Part shown: piece after piece, positions 1 through 8,559 of the stretch
Position numbering within the stretch: position 1 is the stretch's first letter
How the letters are laid out: the number at the start of each line of letters is the position of its first letter
Source of the DNA: Streptohalobacillus salinus
GTDB taxonomy: Bacteria; Bacillota; Bacilli; Bacillales; Amphibacillaceae
DNA: 64,000 bases
NCBI RefSeq assembly: GCF_003201605.1
Contig: NZ_QJJR01000003.1
Span: 1 to 64,000 of the forward strand
Reading direction: 5' to 3'
Program-made: the position numbers and the translations under genes
The notes under the pieces: generated by a model
What the model was told of the DNA's origin: nothing
The model's input: only the letters and a program-made list of their open reading frames with translations
The model's database searches: none

Positions 1-22
1 TCCTAACTTATTTGTTTAGTCA

Positions 23-93
23 CTCATAAGTATAGCGCATTTACATGGCTTTTTTAATATCTAATGGGATTATGCATTTCATTTTACAACAGA
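23..93 (-). mobile_element. Insertion-sequence end relic, copy A
   Basis: This 71-bp stretch matches 18809-18879 in the same orientation at about 62 of 71 positions, counted by eye. On the minus strand it starts TCTGTTGTAAAATGAAATGC and leads to an ATG, as a transposase leader would. Here the ATG frame stops after three codons, so any transposase is dead or missing. The family was not identified. Confidence 0.6.
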
Positions 94-160
94 CCTTTCA
101 TTTCTAATTGATCTTCTCTTAAATTATCCATTGCCCATTATAAAATATGTTTTACTCTTT

Positions 161-559
161 TCATTCACTAGTATTATTTTTCTTTTCTATATCTCTTATA
201 AACTGTTTCCAATCATCCTCACTTATCTTTCCTGCGTTAGATTGCCTTAAGGCGAGTCTCGCCATATCCCCTATTTCACCATACATCATGATATCTTCAA
301 TATCCGATGGCACCTCACCGCGATCTCTAGCTGCAAGGTCATACATCATTGCTTTTTCTTCATCATCGAGATCAAATAGTTCTGCAAACAGTTCCATCTT
401 GTCCTTATCAAAGGGCTTCCTTCTGTTATTTTCAACATCGCTTAGAAATGAAAGAGATATTCCGAGCATTTTAGAAACTTCTTTTAGTGTTAGTTCATCT
501 GGATGTTCTTGTCTCTTCTTCTTAATGAAATCTCCAAACCTAATATACTTTTCTCTCAC
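161..559 (-). CDS. XRE-family helix-turn-helix regulator
   Basis: This is a small cytoplasmic DNA-binding protein of 132 residues. An XRE helix-turn-helix occupies roughly residues 8-60, with the pattern KEVSKMLGISLSFLSDVENN typical of recognition helices in this family. The C-terminal 60 residues are acidic and helical. I chose the GTG at 559 because AAAGGAGG lies eight bases before it; the GTG nine bases upstream overlaps that ribosome site. It has its own promoter (654-681), so it is probably autoregulated. Its position behind the Qat defence genes suggests it could regulate the island, but the sequence does not show this. No ImmA-type protease partner is visible in the window. Confidence 0.85.
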   Translation of the reverse strand: MREKYIRFGDFIKKKRQEHPDELTLKEVSKMLGISLSFLSDVENNRRKPFDKDKMELFAELFDLDDEEKAMMYDLAARDRGEVPSDIEDIMMYGEIGDMARLALRQSNAGKISEDDWKQFIRDIEKKNNTSE

Positions 560-653
560 GATTTGCACCTCCTTTCATTCTGAGGTGAACTGTTGAAAAT
601 AATATTCTCTCGTTCATCTTTTATCATTTACTCATATTTCACCTTATAGCGTA

Positions 654-681
654 ATTCTACTACAAAAAATGTTGTGGTCAA
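654..681 (-). promoter_or_regulatory. Promoter of the XRE regulator
   Basis: On the minus strand TTGACC (676-681) and TAGAAT (654-659) are separated by 16 bases, a good SigA-type match. It lies about 95 bases upstream of the XRE start. The spacer contains ACAACA and TGTAG, a weak dyad that could be an operator. Confidence 0.6.
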
Positions 682-709
682 TACCCATTTCACAAATTTG
701 CGTAAATTT

Positions 710-1426
710 TTATTTCGAGTACAACACATCAGGAAGTTCATCCCAAAATTGAGTAATAGCATCACAATAAGTCTCATACTCACTGTCATCGATATTTAGC
801 ACTCGTTCTCCAAGCGTTGTCTTGTACAAGTCAAGTAAATCAGTTGAAATGCCTCCTGAATCAAAGAAGTTCGGCCTCAGTTGTTTTAACTTTGTAGCAG
901 ACCATCCGTCTCCATGTTTAATTACATTAGCCAGTAGTCTTAGTTCTTCAATCTTAGACCAGGAATTGAGCTTCTCTAAGTCTTGTCCAAACTCATTGAA
1001 CTCTTCTTTTATATCATCGATTCCACGGGTGCAGAAGCCTGCAAAATCAACGTCATTACCCTTCTTATCGATAAATTTATGAGTCCTCGTCACTTCTTCA
1101 AAGACAAATTTTCTAACTTGCTGTTCCCAGAATTGATATAGGGTTGAGATCCACATTAATCTCATATTGTACTGCATGAGTGACATACTCTCATAATGTT
1201 CGAGTCCTGCTTCCCATGCCATCTCTGCATAGTCTGCAGGATCATCGCTCTCAGGATTAAAATACCTTCCAAGATCCTCATATTTCTCATCAGCAATAGC
1301 CTGTGACTCTTCCTCTAATGAGGAAAATATCGGTATAACTCTTTCATTATAAGTCTTTGCAAAGGTCTCAAATGGTTCTTTGAGCATTTTTCGTATTCGA
1401 TTATCTAAATACAACTGCGCTCTCAT
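710..1426 (-). CDS. HEPN-like helical protein, unassigned
   Basis: This 238-residue protein is predominantly helical, with no signal peptide or membrane segment. I do not recognise it as a named family. Residues 161-174 read ELRLLANVIKHGDG, which resembles the last conserved helix of HEPN-domain proteins (a polar residue followed at four positions by His before a small loop). The usual Arg of the R-x4-6-H motif is displaced: R163 is eight positions before H171, and N167 is four before it. It follows qatD by about 60 bases on the same strand, which suggests it belongs to the defence island. HEPN domains are often RNases in toxin and anti-phage systems, but ribonuclease activity here is inference only. 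GGTGGTGAAG precedes the ATG. Confidence 0.6.
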   Translation of the reverse strand: MRAQLYLDNRIRKMLKEPFETFAKTYNERVIPIFSSLEEESQAIADEKYEDLGRYFNPESDDPADYAEMAWEAGLEHYESMSLMQYNMRLMWISTLYQFWEQQVRKFVFEEVTRTHKFIDKKGNDVDFAGFCTRGIDDIKEEFNEFGQDLEKLNSWSKIEELRLLANVIKHGDGWSATKLKQLRPNFFDSGGISTDLLDLYKTTLGERVLNIDDSEYETYCDAITQFWDELPDVLYSK

Positions 1427-1485
1427 AGCTTCACCACCAATTAAAATGACTAGTCTTTTCCTAAGTATTCCTTATTTCAGTTATT

Positions 1486-2208
1486 CTATTTAAGTAGAGT
1501 CCTGAAATTTTCACTAAACAGCAACTCAACCTCATCTACAGTTTTACCCAGTATTTTAGATGCATTCATATAAAAATCATCAAAATAGTCTACAGTAAAG
1601 TTATTTCTCGTTTGTTTTGTAAATGGAGAATCACTCTCAATCAATAATTTATTTGAGGGAATTTCTGAAATAAGTGCTGTGCCTTTTTTTGTAACTAACA
1701 TATCACTATTGACTGAAAAATAATATCCTTTATCTATAGCGCGTTCTAGTTCTTTCTTACTTCCAGTAAACCAATGAAGAATTATCTTATTCTTGCTTTC
1801 TCCAACAATATCAATAACACTATCTGTGGCCTTTCTACTATGGATACTAATAATTTTATCTTCAAAAGTATTGCAAGATTCTATAATTCTTTCAAAAGTT
1901 TGTTTCTGATCTACAATTATACCTTTTGAATAGTCTAGGCCTATTTCGCCTATGTATTTGCTTTCAGGTAAATAGTCCAAAAACAATTTAAGTTGATTAC
2001 CGTATTGAATCACTAGTTCTGGATGTAAACCCAGCGAGAATCTAGTAAATTTTAAATTCGGGTATTTGTCTTTATACTTTTTATAAAGTTTTGGAACATT
2101 TGTCATCACTATGGTATAAATCTCATTTTTCTCAATATACTTGAGTTTCGTTTCAAAGTCATCATATAGATCAAGATGCGTATGTGTGTCATATTTAAGT
2201 ATTCTCAT
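1486..2208 (-). CDS. qatD: QatD, TatD-like metal-dependent nuclease of the Qat anti-phage system
   Basis: The 240-residue protein is a TatD/amidohydrolase TIM barrel, the expected DNase component of QatABCD. Visible metal ligands are H9-x-H11 in YDTHTHLD, the Glu of IGEIGLD near residue 90, the His of ISIHSR near 123, the His of LHWFTG near 145 and the Asp of ESDSPF near 193. The family is usually 250-260 residues, so it is essentially full length. Its ATG lies inside the end of qatC with a 14-bp overlap, indicating translational coupling. Ordinary housekeeping TatD is the alternative, but the QueC-like, QatB-like and KAP neighbours settle the call. Confidence 0.9.
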   Translation of the reverse strand: MRILKYDTHTHLDLYDDFETKLKYIEKNEIYTIVMTNVPKLYKKYKDKYPNLKFTRFSLGLHPELVIQYGNQLKLFLDYLPESKYIGEIGLDYSKGIIVDQKQTFERIIESCNTFEDKIISIHSRKATDSVIDIVGESKNKIILHWFTGSKKELERAIDKGYYFSVNSDMLVTKKGTALISEIPSNKLLIESDSPFTKQTRNNFTVDYFDDFYMNASKILGKTVDEVELLFSENFRTLLK

Positions 2209-3484
2209 GATAATCTTTCAGCACTTCCTTTAGTTCAGCAATACCTCGCTTAAAAATTGATTCATATTGTTCAAGATTTGAATTTAAAGGTCCAGACATT
2301 TGAATATCGAGGTATGCTCTCTCAGAATCAAACTTCTCAAGGCCAAGCAAATATGAGTTCAAGTTTTTTCTAGCTGTTTTCCCTGATGAAAAATCCTCAT
2401 CATAATAAGATGTCCTATCATCGATTCCAGCAGAATTAATTGCTGCTCTTCTTATAATACATGGCAAACACCTTCCACAATGTTGGGTCTCACTTTTTCC
2501 TCGCATTCTCCCTACATCGGGATGAGAACATGACATTGTATTTATAATATTCCCAGCTAAAAAATCTTTATTTTTGCACTCCGTAACCATTTCACCTTTT
2601 GTTTTGAATTGATATGGATTATATAAAGTGATCTCTAAACCTAAATTATTTAATAAATCTTGAAACAATTCCATATAATGTGGATGGGTTGTTCTTGTAC
2701 TGCTAGTTCCAGTTCGAGAATAAGTTAGTGGTATGTTCAATGAAATATATCCGTTTTCCGGTATAATTAATTCTAGTCTTTTCTTAAAACAGGCAGCTAA
2801 CGCAATTGCATGACTGAAAAACATAAAAGACCGAGATCTCATTGTTTCTTCTTTTCCACCATTGGGAGCAGCAAAGAAAGAATAAAAATTGTCCTTAGAT
2901 AAGGAATACTCCTTAATCAACTCTTCTCTTAAAGCTTCTTGATATTCTATTGTACCTTTTCCTCCGCCATAATGACTGACAAAAATAGTATCCTTACTTT
3001 CATCTTCCAATAAATCAATAGCACCTATAAACGAATCAAGACCTCCTGAAAACATACACAGTTTATTGATGTCAAGTTTATCAATTCTCGTTTGCCTCAT
3101 CTGGTCTCTTATCTTTCTTTCCTCTAGTGTCAATTCTCTATCTCTGAATGTAAATTCCCAACTATCCCCTGTAAGGAAATTAATCGTACGTTTCAACAAC
3201 TCCACATTTTCTTCTAATAAATCTGAATTAAGCACTGGTAGGTGCAAATGAATACTTCTTTTCCAGGCATTAAATGAATCTTTTCTTTTGATTATTCTAT
3301 CCGCCCCATATACAGCTAATGATATTACCAATAGATCTATAGCTTCATTTGAAGGGAATTCTGGCAGCAATTCTAATTTACTCTTCCAAAAAGTATACCT
3401 ATAATCTTCGAAACTACATGTAATACTGTTACCTTCGACACTATACTCTTCAGAATTTGAAAATTTATAAACAATATTAATCAA
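2195..3484 (-). CDS. qatC: QatC, QueC-like PP-loop protein of the Qat anti-phage system
   Basis: This 429-residue protein contains a QueC-type PP-loop: FSGGLDSF, with S146-G-G-L-D-S151. Near residues 330-350 it has a zinc site with cysteines in CSHPDVG and CGRCLPC, as in 7-cyano-7-deazaguanine synthases. QueC itself is about 220 residues; the roughly 140-residue N-terminal extension is characteristic of QatC. QueC makes preQ0 from CDZ. What QatC modifies is not known from this sequence. The start is a TTG (3482-3484) preceded by GGGGG nine bases upstream. It overlaps qatD and follows qatB by about 26 bases. Confidence 0.92.
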   Translation of the reverse strand: MINIVYKFSNSEEYSVEGNSITCSFEDYRYTFWKSKLELLPEFPSNEAIDLLVISLAVYGADRIIKRKDSFNAWKRSIHLHLPVLNSDLLEENVELLKRTINFLTGDSWEFTFRDRELTLEERKIRDQMRQTRIDKLDINKLCMFSGGLDSFIGAIDLLEDESKDTIFVSHYGGGKGTIEYQEALREELIKEYSLSKDNFYSFFAAPNGGKEETMRSRSFMFFSHAIALAACFKKRLELIIPENGYISLNIPLTYSRTGTSSTRTTHPHYMELFQDLLNNLGLEITLYNPYQFKTKGEMVTECKNKDFLAGNIINTMSCSHPDVGRMRGKSETQHCGRCLPCIIRRAAINSAGIDDRTSYYDEDFSSGKTARKNLNSYLLGLEKFDSERAYLDIQMSGPLNSNLEQYESIFKRGIAELKEVLKDYHENT

Positions 3485-3510
3485 TCTAGCACACCCCCTT
3501 ATACTTGGTT

Positions 3511-4320
3511 TTATACGTAGTCTTCGAAAGCTTTAAAACATGTCTGGAACAATTTATTCATTTCTTTGTTAATACTACTTGAGCGATAATCTTTACTTTC
3601 TGGCTTCATTTCTCGCATTCTCAGCTCTACTTTTACTTTTATATAATTTTTAAGCTCCTGTTCTTTCTTGACTGCCTCTTTTGGATTACTTTCATACTTC
3701 TCAAAGCGGCTTTGTAAATCACTCATTACTCGTCTAAAGATGTATTCACTCATAAAGACTTCAATAACTTTACTGAATGTGGGTTCGTCTATCTTCCTTA
3801 ATGATTCTATATCCTCATTGTTTTCGAGGACTATATTATAAAGCTCAGAAATAGCTTCACCCGAAGCCCCCCTTGCTGCAATGTCTTCCTTTGTGTCTGC
3901 ATTGCCAGAGATAACATTCACAAGTTCTGATAAAACTTCTTTTGCGCTCCTTCCAACAAAATCAATCTGTAACGATTGTAGCGTATTTTCAACACCATTC
4001 TCTCTAAAACCTTGAATAACCCTACCTAGATTGATTGCTGCACTTTTTCCTGAAGTTGAAGATCTGGAAAGCTGCCTTGAACCACCAGATGCTCCAACAT
4101 ATCTACTCATGACTTTACCTCTGTTAGATGAGGTGCCTTTTACATACCTTGTCATCGCATCTTTTGCATCTTTCCATCTATAAGGAGTTCCTTGTGGCTT
4201 TTCCTCATCATTATCTTCAGGTGAGTCGGCGTCCTCTGGGGAATAGTTATCATCGATATCGTCATAATCACTAGGTAGCAATGATTTTACTGGTCCATCA
4301 AAAATACTTGAAGTACCCAT
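3511..4320 (-). CDS. qatB: QatB, core component of the Qat anti-phage system
   Basis: The 269-residue protein begins MGTSSIFDGP, the N-terminal signature of QatB proteins. Residues 17-45 are a strongly acidic linker, residues 50-90 are basic and Ser/Gly-rich, and the rest is helical and ends in a charged coiled-coil-like segment. The biochemical role of QatB is not established. It lies two bases from the qatA stop and has GGGGGAATT upstream of its ATG, so it is part of the same operon. Confidence 0.88.
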   Translation of the reverse strand: MGTSSIFDGPVKSLLPSDYDDIDDNYSPEDADSPEDNDEEKPQGTPYRWKDAKDAMTRYVKGTSSNRGKVMSRYVGASGGSRQLSRSSTSGKSAAINLGRVIQGFRENGVENTLQSLQIDFVGRSAKEVLSELVNVISGNADTKEDIAARGASGEAISELYNIVLENNEDIESLRKIDEPTFSKVIEVFMSEYIFRRVMSDLQSRFEKYESNPKEAVKKEQELKNYIKVKVELRMREMKPESKDYRSSSINKEMNKLFQTCFKAFEDYV

Positions 4321-4322
4321 AA

Positions 4323-6140
4323 TTAATTCCCCCTTTCTGCATCAATAAAAGTCTTTAGAGCTTGATTGTTCTTAATCCAACTATCAAAAATTTCATCAAC
4401 TTTTTGTGTTTGATTGATTTCTTTTCCAAAGTTCATTACTCTTGGTATATGTGATGGTTTTATCCTAGTCCCACTAACGGCATCTAATCCGTTAATAATT
4501 TCTGTATGCACTTCCTTTTTAAGCGCTCCCCATTCTAACAATGATCTTAATTGGATATCCGATATATCACTTGAGCTGGTAATTCGTGATATTAGATGTT
4601 CAATGATCAAAGCAGCTTCATACTCATTTACTTCCTTTGCTTTATCACAAGCACTGCGTATTCCTGAATCCGTCCCAGCTGTCAAATTTCTTAATACATC
4701 ATTAGCAATCTTACTTAATTTCATCTTAGACATCTCATATCGATTATCTAGTGTAGTCCTTGCGAAATAGAAATACGGTCGTAAATCCTCTTCACCAATT
4801 GCAGGTTGCATCTCTAACCAAGAATTTACCCATTCATCATCTTTCCATGAAGCTAATTTTTCCAAAGATTCACTTTCTTTGTTTTCAAGTGTTGATAATT
4901 CTATTATTTTACCAGTCAGATCTACTGGTGCACTTACTAATTCTGCAAACATTCTTGGTTTGAAATACTCGAGCATCATAATTTTTGCTAAGATTTTTCG
5001 ATCCAATTCAATTGTTTTGTATTGAGCCATGTTAAGTCGCATTTCCATAGAATTCAAAAATCGCTTGCAGTGTCTGGGATTTCCATTTAAACCATTAGCT
5101 AATACTGAAGATAGTTGTTTTGATATCTCTAGACTCAATTTTACTTTATCTGCAATATCTTCATCAAAGCCTTTTATCAGTCCATAATCAAGTTGAAAAT
5201 CAAAAAAATTCTTAGTCTTCTTATCATCAATAAATTCAATAGTCTTTTTAAATTCCTCTTTTGACAAATCTTTCTCCATAAAAAGTAGTGATATGTAAAG
5301 TTCTACTTCCCGGGTACTTAACCTTGGTATTCTTACCGGATACTGTACAATTTTTTCTAAATATTCTTTACCTATGTCAATACCGGTTCCTTCGATTTCT
5401 TTAAACTTGGTTTGAACAGCATAAGAAATATGTCTTTCATCTGCACCAATAATGAATACAGTTCTTCCTACATATAGGAACAGTCGGATTGCCTCTAATG
5501 TGTCTAATATTGTATCCGGACTGCATCGATCAAGTTCATCAATAAAAACAACTAACCTATCTATTTGGGTCTCTTTTAGTAACTTATCAAAATTATCTCT
5601 GAATGAGTTGATATCTTCACGAAGCTCTTTATCCGTCAACTCAGATTTAATAGCTTCCATCAAATCTTCTTTGATTATGCCGTCCTTTGAAGGTAACATG
5701 TTATCTAAGGCATTAGAAATGGCAAATTCAGTTACAACGCTTGATCCCCCTGTTAGAAATGCTCCTCCAAGTCTAATTGCATTTTTCACTAGCTTCATTT
5801 TATCTATGCTTTTATACAAACCAGCAATACATTTTTTTGCATTGTCACCTAAAGTCCTGTTACGCTCTATAGTGTCTAGAATATTTCCCAACAAGGCAGT
5901 TTTTGCGTCTTCATAATCTTCAAATAGCCATCCATTGAAATATATACACTCAGTATCCTTATTGTCTTTCAATGAAGCAATGCTCATGTTAATCAAGCTG
6001 GATTTTCCGCTTCCCCAATCACCATAAACTCCTATAGTAGAAGGTAATAAGTCATCATTTTTGATAATATTGCTCACAGTTTCAATTAGATAATCAAAGT
6101 CTAGATAATCAAGTTCTGTTTCACTATCTCTCCACATCAT
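4323..6140 (-). CDS. qatA: QatA, KAP-family P-loop NTPase of the Qat anti-phage system
   Basis: The 605-residue protein is a KAP-type NTPase. Walker A is GVYGDWGSGKSSL, with the P-loop at residues 40-48, and Walker B is VVFIDELDRCSPD near residues 196-208; the LDRC motif is typical of KAP ATPases. About 30 residues around 125-155 are small and hydrophobic (GGAFLTGGSSVV), where KAP proteins often insert a membrane segment, but this one is weak. The gene opens the qatABCD cluster and has GGGGGTG before the ATG. In the Qat system the ATPase is presumed to sense infection or drive the complex; this is family knowledge, not visible here. Confidence 0.92.
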   Translation of the reverse strand: MMWRDSETELDYLDFDYLIETVSNIIKNDDLLPSTIGVYGDWGSGKSSLINMSIASLKDNKDTECIYFNGWLFEDYEDAKTALLGNILDTIERNRTLGDNAKKCIAGLYKSIDKMKLVKNAIRLGGAFLTGGSSVVTEFAISNALDNMLPSKDGIIKEDLMEAIKSELTDKELREDINSFRDNFDKLLKETQIDRLVVFIDELDRCSPDTILDTLEAIRLFLYVGRTVFIIGADERHISYAVQTKFKEIEGTGIDIGKEYLEKIVQYPVRIPRLSTREVELYISLLFMEKDLSKEEFKKTIEFIDDKKTKNFFDFQLDYGLIKGFDEDIADKVKLSLEISKQLSSVLANGLNGNPRHCKRFLNSMEMRLNMAQYKTIELDRKILAKIMMLEYFKPRMFAELVSAPVDLTGKIIELSTLENKESESLEKLASWKDDEWVNSWLEMQPAIGEEDLRPYFYFARTTLDNRYEMSKMKLSKIANDVLRNLTAGTDSGIRSACDKAKEVNEYEAALIIEHLISRITSSSDISDIQLRSLLEWGALKKEVHTEIINGLDAVSGTRIKPSHIPRVMNFGKEINQTQKVDEIFDSWIKNNQALKTFIDAERGN

Positions 6141-6166
6141 TACACCCCCAGTGCATTTGAAAAGTC

Positions 6167-6799
6167 CTACTCATCTTCTCCTCGATGCTCCACATTCATA
6201 GCATCAACCCAATCTTCCTCAACGTAGACCATCCCGTTCCGGCCTTCTACCTTCCGGTTAGGTCCAGCCTTATACAATTTACAGTTTAACGGACCATAAC
6301 AAAAAGTTTCAAATCTATACTTCTTCCGCCCTCTAGGGTTCCAGTTATCTACAATAATCTCAACAGGCATCCTAGCTCCCCACATGCAGCTACTACAGAA
6401 AACCTCATATGTCCTGGCTGCCAGTCTGCGGTGTCCTCTTTCTCTGTAAACTTCCAGCTCCGGCGGCACCAGTTCCCAGGGAGATGAGGTGTTAGTGATG
6501 GTAGCGCTTCGGGTGATGAGTTTAAGCTTGGATACTTTGTAATACTCGGTAGGCTCGGTGTCAGGATCCGGCACTGGAACGCATTCTCCGGAGATCACAT
6601 CGTTCACTTTGAATTGATGCTTGGCATGAGCTGCTTTACCGATGCCGATGGAGAAAGTTGTGTGTTGAGTATCGATCTCTCCCTCTAAAGTGATGGCATA
6701 ACCAAGATATGTATGGGAGGCTTCGTCGAAGGACCTGGTTAGACGTATGCGGGGTTGGATTGAAATTATAGTACCTTTGAAGGTTGATTTTGTGTCCAT
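6167..6799 (-). CDS. Unassigned four-cysteine protein upstream of qatA
   Basis: I do not recognise this 210-residue protein. Residues 5-95 alternate polar and hydrophobic residues like a beta-barrel of OB-fold type (KGTIISIQPRIRLT onward). Residues 130-180 hold C135-x2-C138 and C167-x5-C173, a likely zinc site, followed by basic residues. This layout would fit a nucleic-acid-binding protein, which is inference. GGAGG precedes the ATG. It lies 26 bases upstream of qatA and 18 bases downstream of the HNH-like gene, so all three are probably cotranscribed. Its DNA is visibly richer in G and C than the AT-rich genes on both sides, suggesting a separate origin. Confidence 0.6.
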   Translation of the reverse strand: MDTKSTFKGTIISIQPRIRLTRSFDEASHTYLGYAITLEGEIDTQHTTFSIGIGKAAHAKHQFKVNDVISGECVPVPDPDTEPTEYYKVSKLKLITRSATITNTSSPWELVPPELEVYRERGHRRLAARTYEVFCSSCMWGARMPVEIIVDNWNPRGRKKYRFETFCYGPLNCKLYKAGPNRKVEGRNGMVYVEEDWVDAMNVEHRGEDE

Positions 6800-6817
6800 T
6801 AGGTCGAGGCCTCCTTT

Positions 6818-8086
6818 CTATATTACCGAGATATCAACAATACTCATTCCTTTATCAATCTTTGAAATTAACTCATTTTCCTCTGCTAACTTTCCAATCT
6901 TGTCTAAATACGCATGGAATTTTTCCTCATTAACACTAATCGTTTCTTCTCCTATGATACGAAATAGATTTGAATTGAAATTTTCACCTGAATTGAAGGA
7001 ATCCTCGTTTTCTCCTAACAGTATTAAAATCCAAATAAGAACAATACGATTTTTGCATCCGTATTCTATTAGTTGAAGTAAGTTCTTATGTTGGCTTTTG
7101 TATGCTGTAAAGTCTTTGGAAAATTGTTTCATGAGTTTTCTGAGATTTTTAGGAGATAAAATCAAAGTCCCCAGTGCTTTATTTAGTCTGCTTTCAATAG
7201 CTTTTCCAATTCTTTTATAACCAGCAGTGAATTCAATTGAGTTAACTTGGTAGGTATTTTCGAGCGAATATACGCCGAAGGTGTTTTCTACTCTACTCCC
7301 ATCAATGTTATATAGTTCAATGTCATTTAGAAAGCTAAATGAGACCGTTGGCTGGAAGCCCGTCCCAATAATCACTTTATAGGCTATAACATTCCAAAGA
7401 AAAAATACTACTACACACTGACCATTATTATCGACATATTCATAAATAGCGTTAGTGCCCACTTCTAACATTACATCACCTATAGCATTATAAATAAAAG
7501 CGTCATCTACTAATTCCACTTTGCATTTTGACCGTTCTTTACCGTCAACAATATAATCAATTATTTCTTTATACCTGTCATGACAACTATCAATATTATT
7601 TTTATAACAATGCCATTCGTATGCAATTTTTGAAATTGTCCTGAACATCTCCTCTGAGCCAAAGAGTTCAAATGGATTATGTCTTGTAATAAATCCCGGG
7701 ACAATATCTTTATATTTAGGGTAAAATTTATAAAGTTCATTCAGTCCTTTTACAGGTTTCTTAGTCCCGGGCTGAAAAATGATTTTACCATCTTTAAAGA
7801 ATTGTTGTTTCTCATGTAAGAATGAATAATCGCTGTATACGATATCAAATTCATCTTCATCTAAAACCATCTTAATTTTAATTTTTATCTCATTGCCATC
7901 TCGAGTTTTTAGTCCCATATTTTTTCTAAATACATCTAATTTTTTTATGACTTTTTTCTCAAATTCATTGTTCGTGTGAGAGTTGTGCTTAGAACAGACA
8001 AATCTCTTTATTAATTTGGCTTCTGTTATCGCATATGGAATTATATCTGAATCAGTCAAATCCTTTGAATCACAATAGATACACAC
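6818..8086 (-). CDS. Diverged HNH-nuclease-like protein
   Basis: The 422-residue protein has an N-terminal treble-clef pattern: C2-x2-C5, then SDIIP at residues 13-17, then C31-x2-H34-N35 and NNEFE. This matches the layout of HNH endonucleases with CxxC...EHIIP...CxxCN, but the first catalytic His is replaced by Asp (D14) and one zinc Cys by His. Residues 50-422 show no family I recognise. I chose the GTG at 8086 because GGAGG lies seven bases before it; the ATG at 8101 overlaps that ribosome site and has none of its own. It is the first gene of the defence island and is preceded by an unusual tandem array (8182-8364). Confidence 0.6.
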   Translation of the reverse strand: MCIYCDSKDLTDSDIIPYAITEAKLIKRFVCSKHNSHTNNEFEKKVIKKLDVFRKNMGLKTRDGNEIKIKIKMVLDEDEFDIVYSDYSFLHEKQQFFKDGKIIFQPGTKKPVKGLNELYKFYPKYKDIVPGFITRHNPFELFGSEEMFRTISKIAYEWHCYKNNIDSCHDRYKEIIDYIVDGKERSKCKVELVDDAFIYNAIGDVMLEVGTNAIYEYVDNNGQCVVVFFLWNVIAYKVIIGTGFQPTVSFSFLNDIELYNIDGSRVENTFGVYSLENTYQVNSIEFTAGYKRIGKAIESRLNKALGTLILSPKNLRKLMKQFSKDFTAYKSQHKNLLQLIEYGCKNRIVLIWILILLGENEDSFNSGENFNSNLFRIIGEETISVNEEKFHAYLDKIGKLAEENELISKIDKGMSIVDISVI

Positions 8087-8101
8087 AACTCCACCTCCCA
8101 T

Positions 8102-8559
8102 ATCATAGCCATCAACAAAATATTCTGTAAACTCATCTTCTTAAAAAACGGACATCTCTGCAACTAAAAATGCCCGTCCTCTTTCACTGCTAATCATGGT
8201 GTCAAACTGCTCAACCAGAATCACTACCGATCTAGAATGTCAATCTATCACTGCTTATCTGGGATGTTTACCATCACAGCCTATCTTGGTATCAAACTGA
8301 TCAAGCTTATCTGGATGTCAAAGTAATCATGGCATATCTGGAATATCATCGTCACTACCGATCTTGATACCAGCCTATTTGCCCATCTGTTTATTCTGTA
8401 TACCTGCTCATCTCTCCATCACCCTAATCAACTAATGTTAGTTCTAACGCCTCATATAAGATTCCCAAAATTTACTTATGTGGTGGAAAAGTTTCTTGGG
8501 GAGTGGGGGGAATTGGGGAGAGGTGATGCTTGATCAAACTAGCTAACACGAACTAAATA
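8102..8559. other. Intergenic region between legF and the defence island
   Basis: This 458-base region has no convincing gene. It holds the degenerate ~26-bp tandem array (8182-8364) and a G-rich stretch (8498-8523) on the plus strand. I see no clear terminator after legF, so the boundary between the capsule operon and the defence genes is undefined. Confidence 0.6.
8182..8364. repeat. Degenerate tandem repeat, ~26-bp period
   Basis: On the minus strand the core AGATAAGCAGTGAT recurs with variation, separated by TTTGACATCC-like segments. On the plus strand the core ends in ATCT at 8233, 8260, 8286, 8312, 8339 and 8364, giving steps of 27, 26, 26, 27 and 25 bases. A seventh, more diverged copy lies at 8184-8197. 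The period is not a multiple of three, so this is not coding. Confidence 0.7.

Noticed and set aside
1486-2208. Housekeeping TatD DNase
   Set aside because: The gene is translationally coupled to a QueC-like qatC and next to qatB and a KAP ATPase, so the defence role is better supported.
2195-3484. Queuosine biosynthesis enzyme QueC
   Set aside because: It has a 140-residue N-terminal extension and no queD, queE or queF next to it; neighbours are Qat components.
8182-8364. CRISPR array
   Set aside because: The units have no constant repeat with unrelated spacers; the whole period is degenerate and only 25-27 bp, and there are no cas genes.
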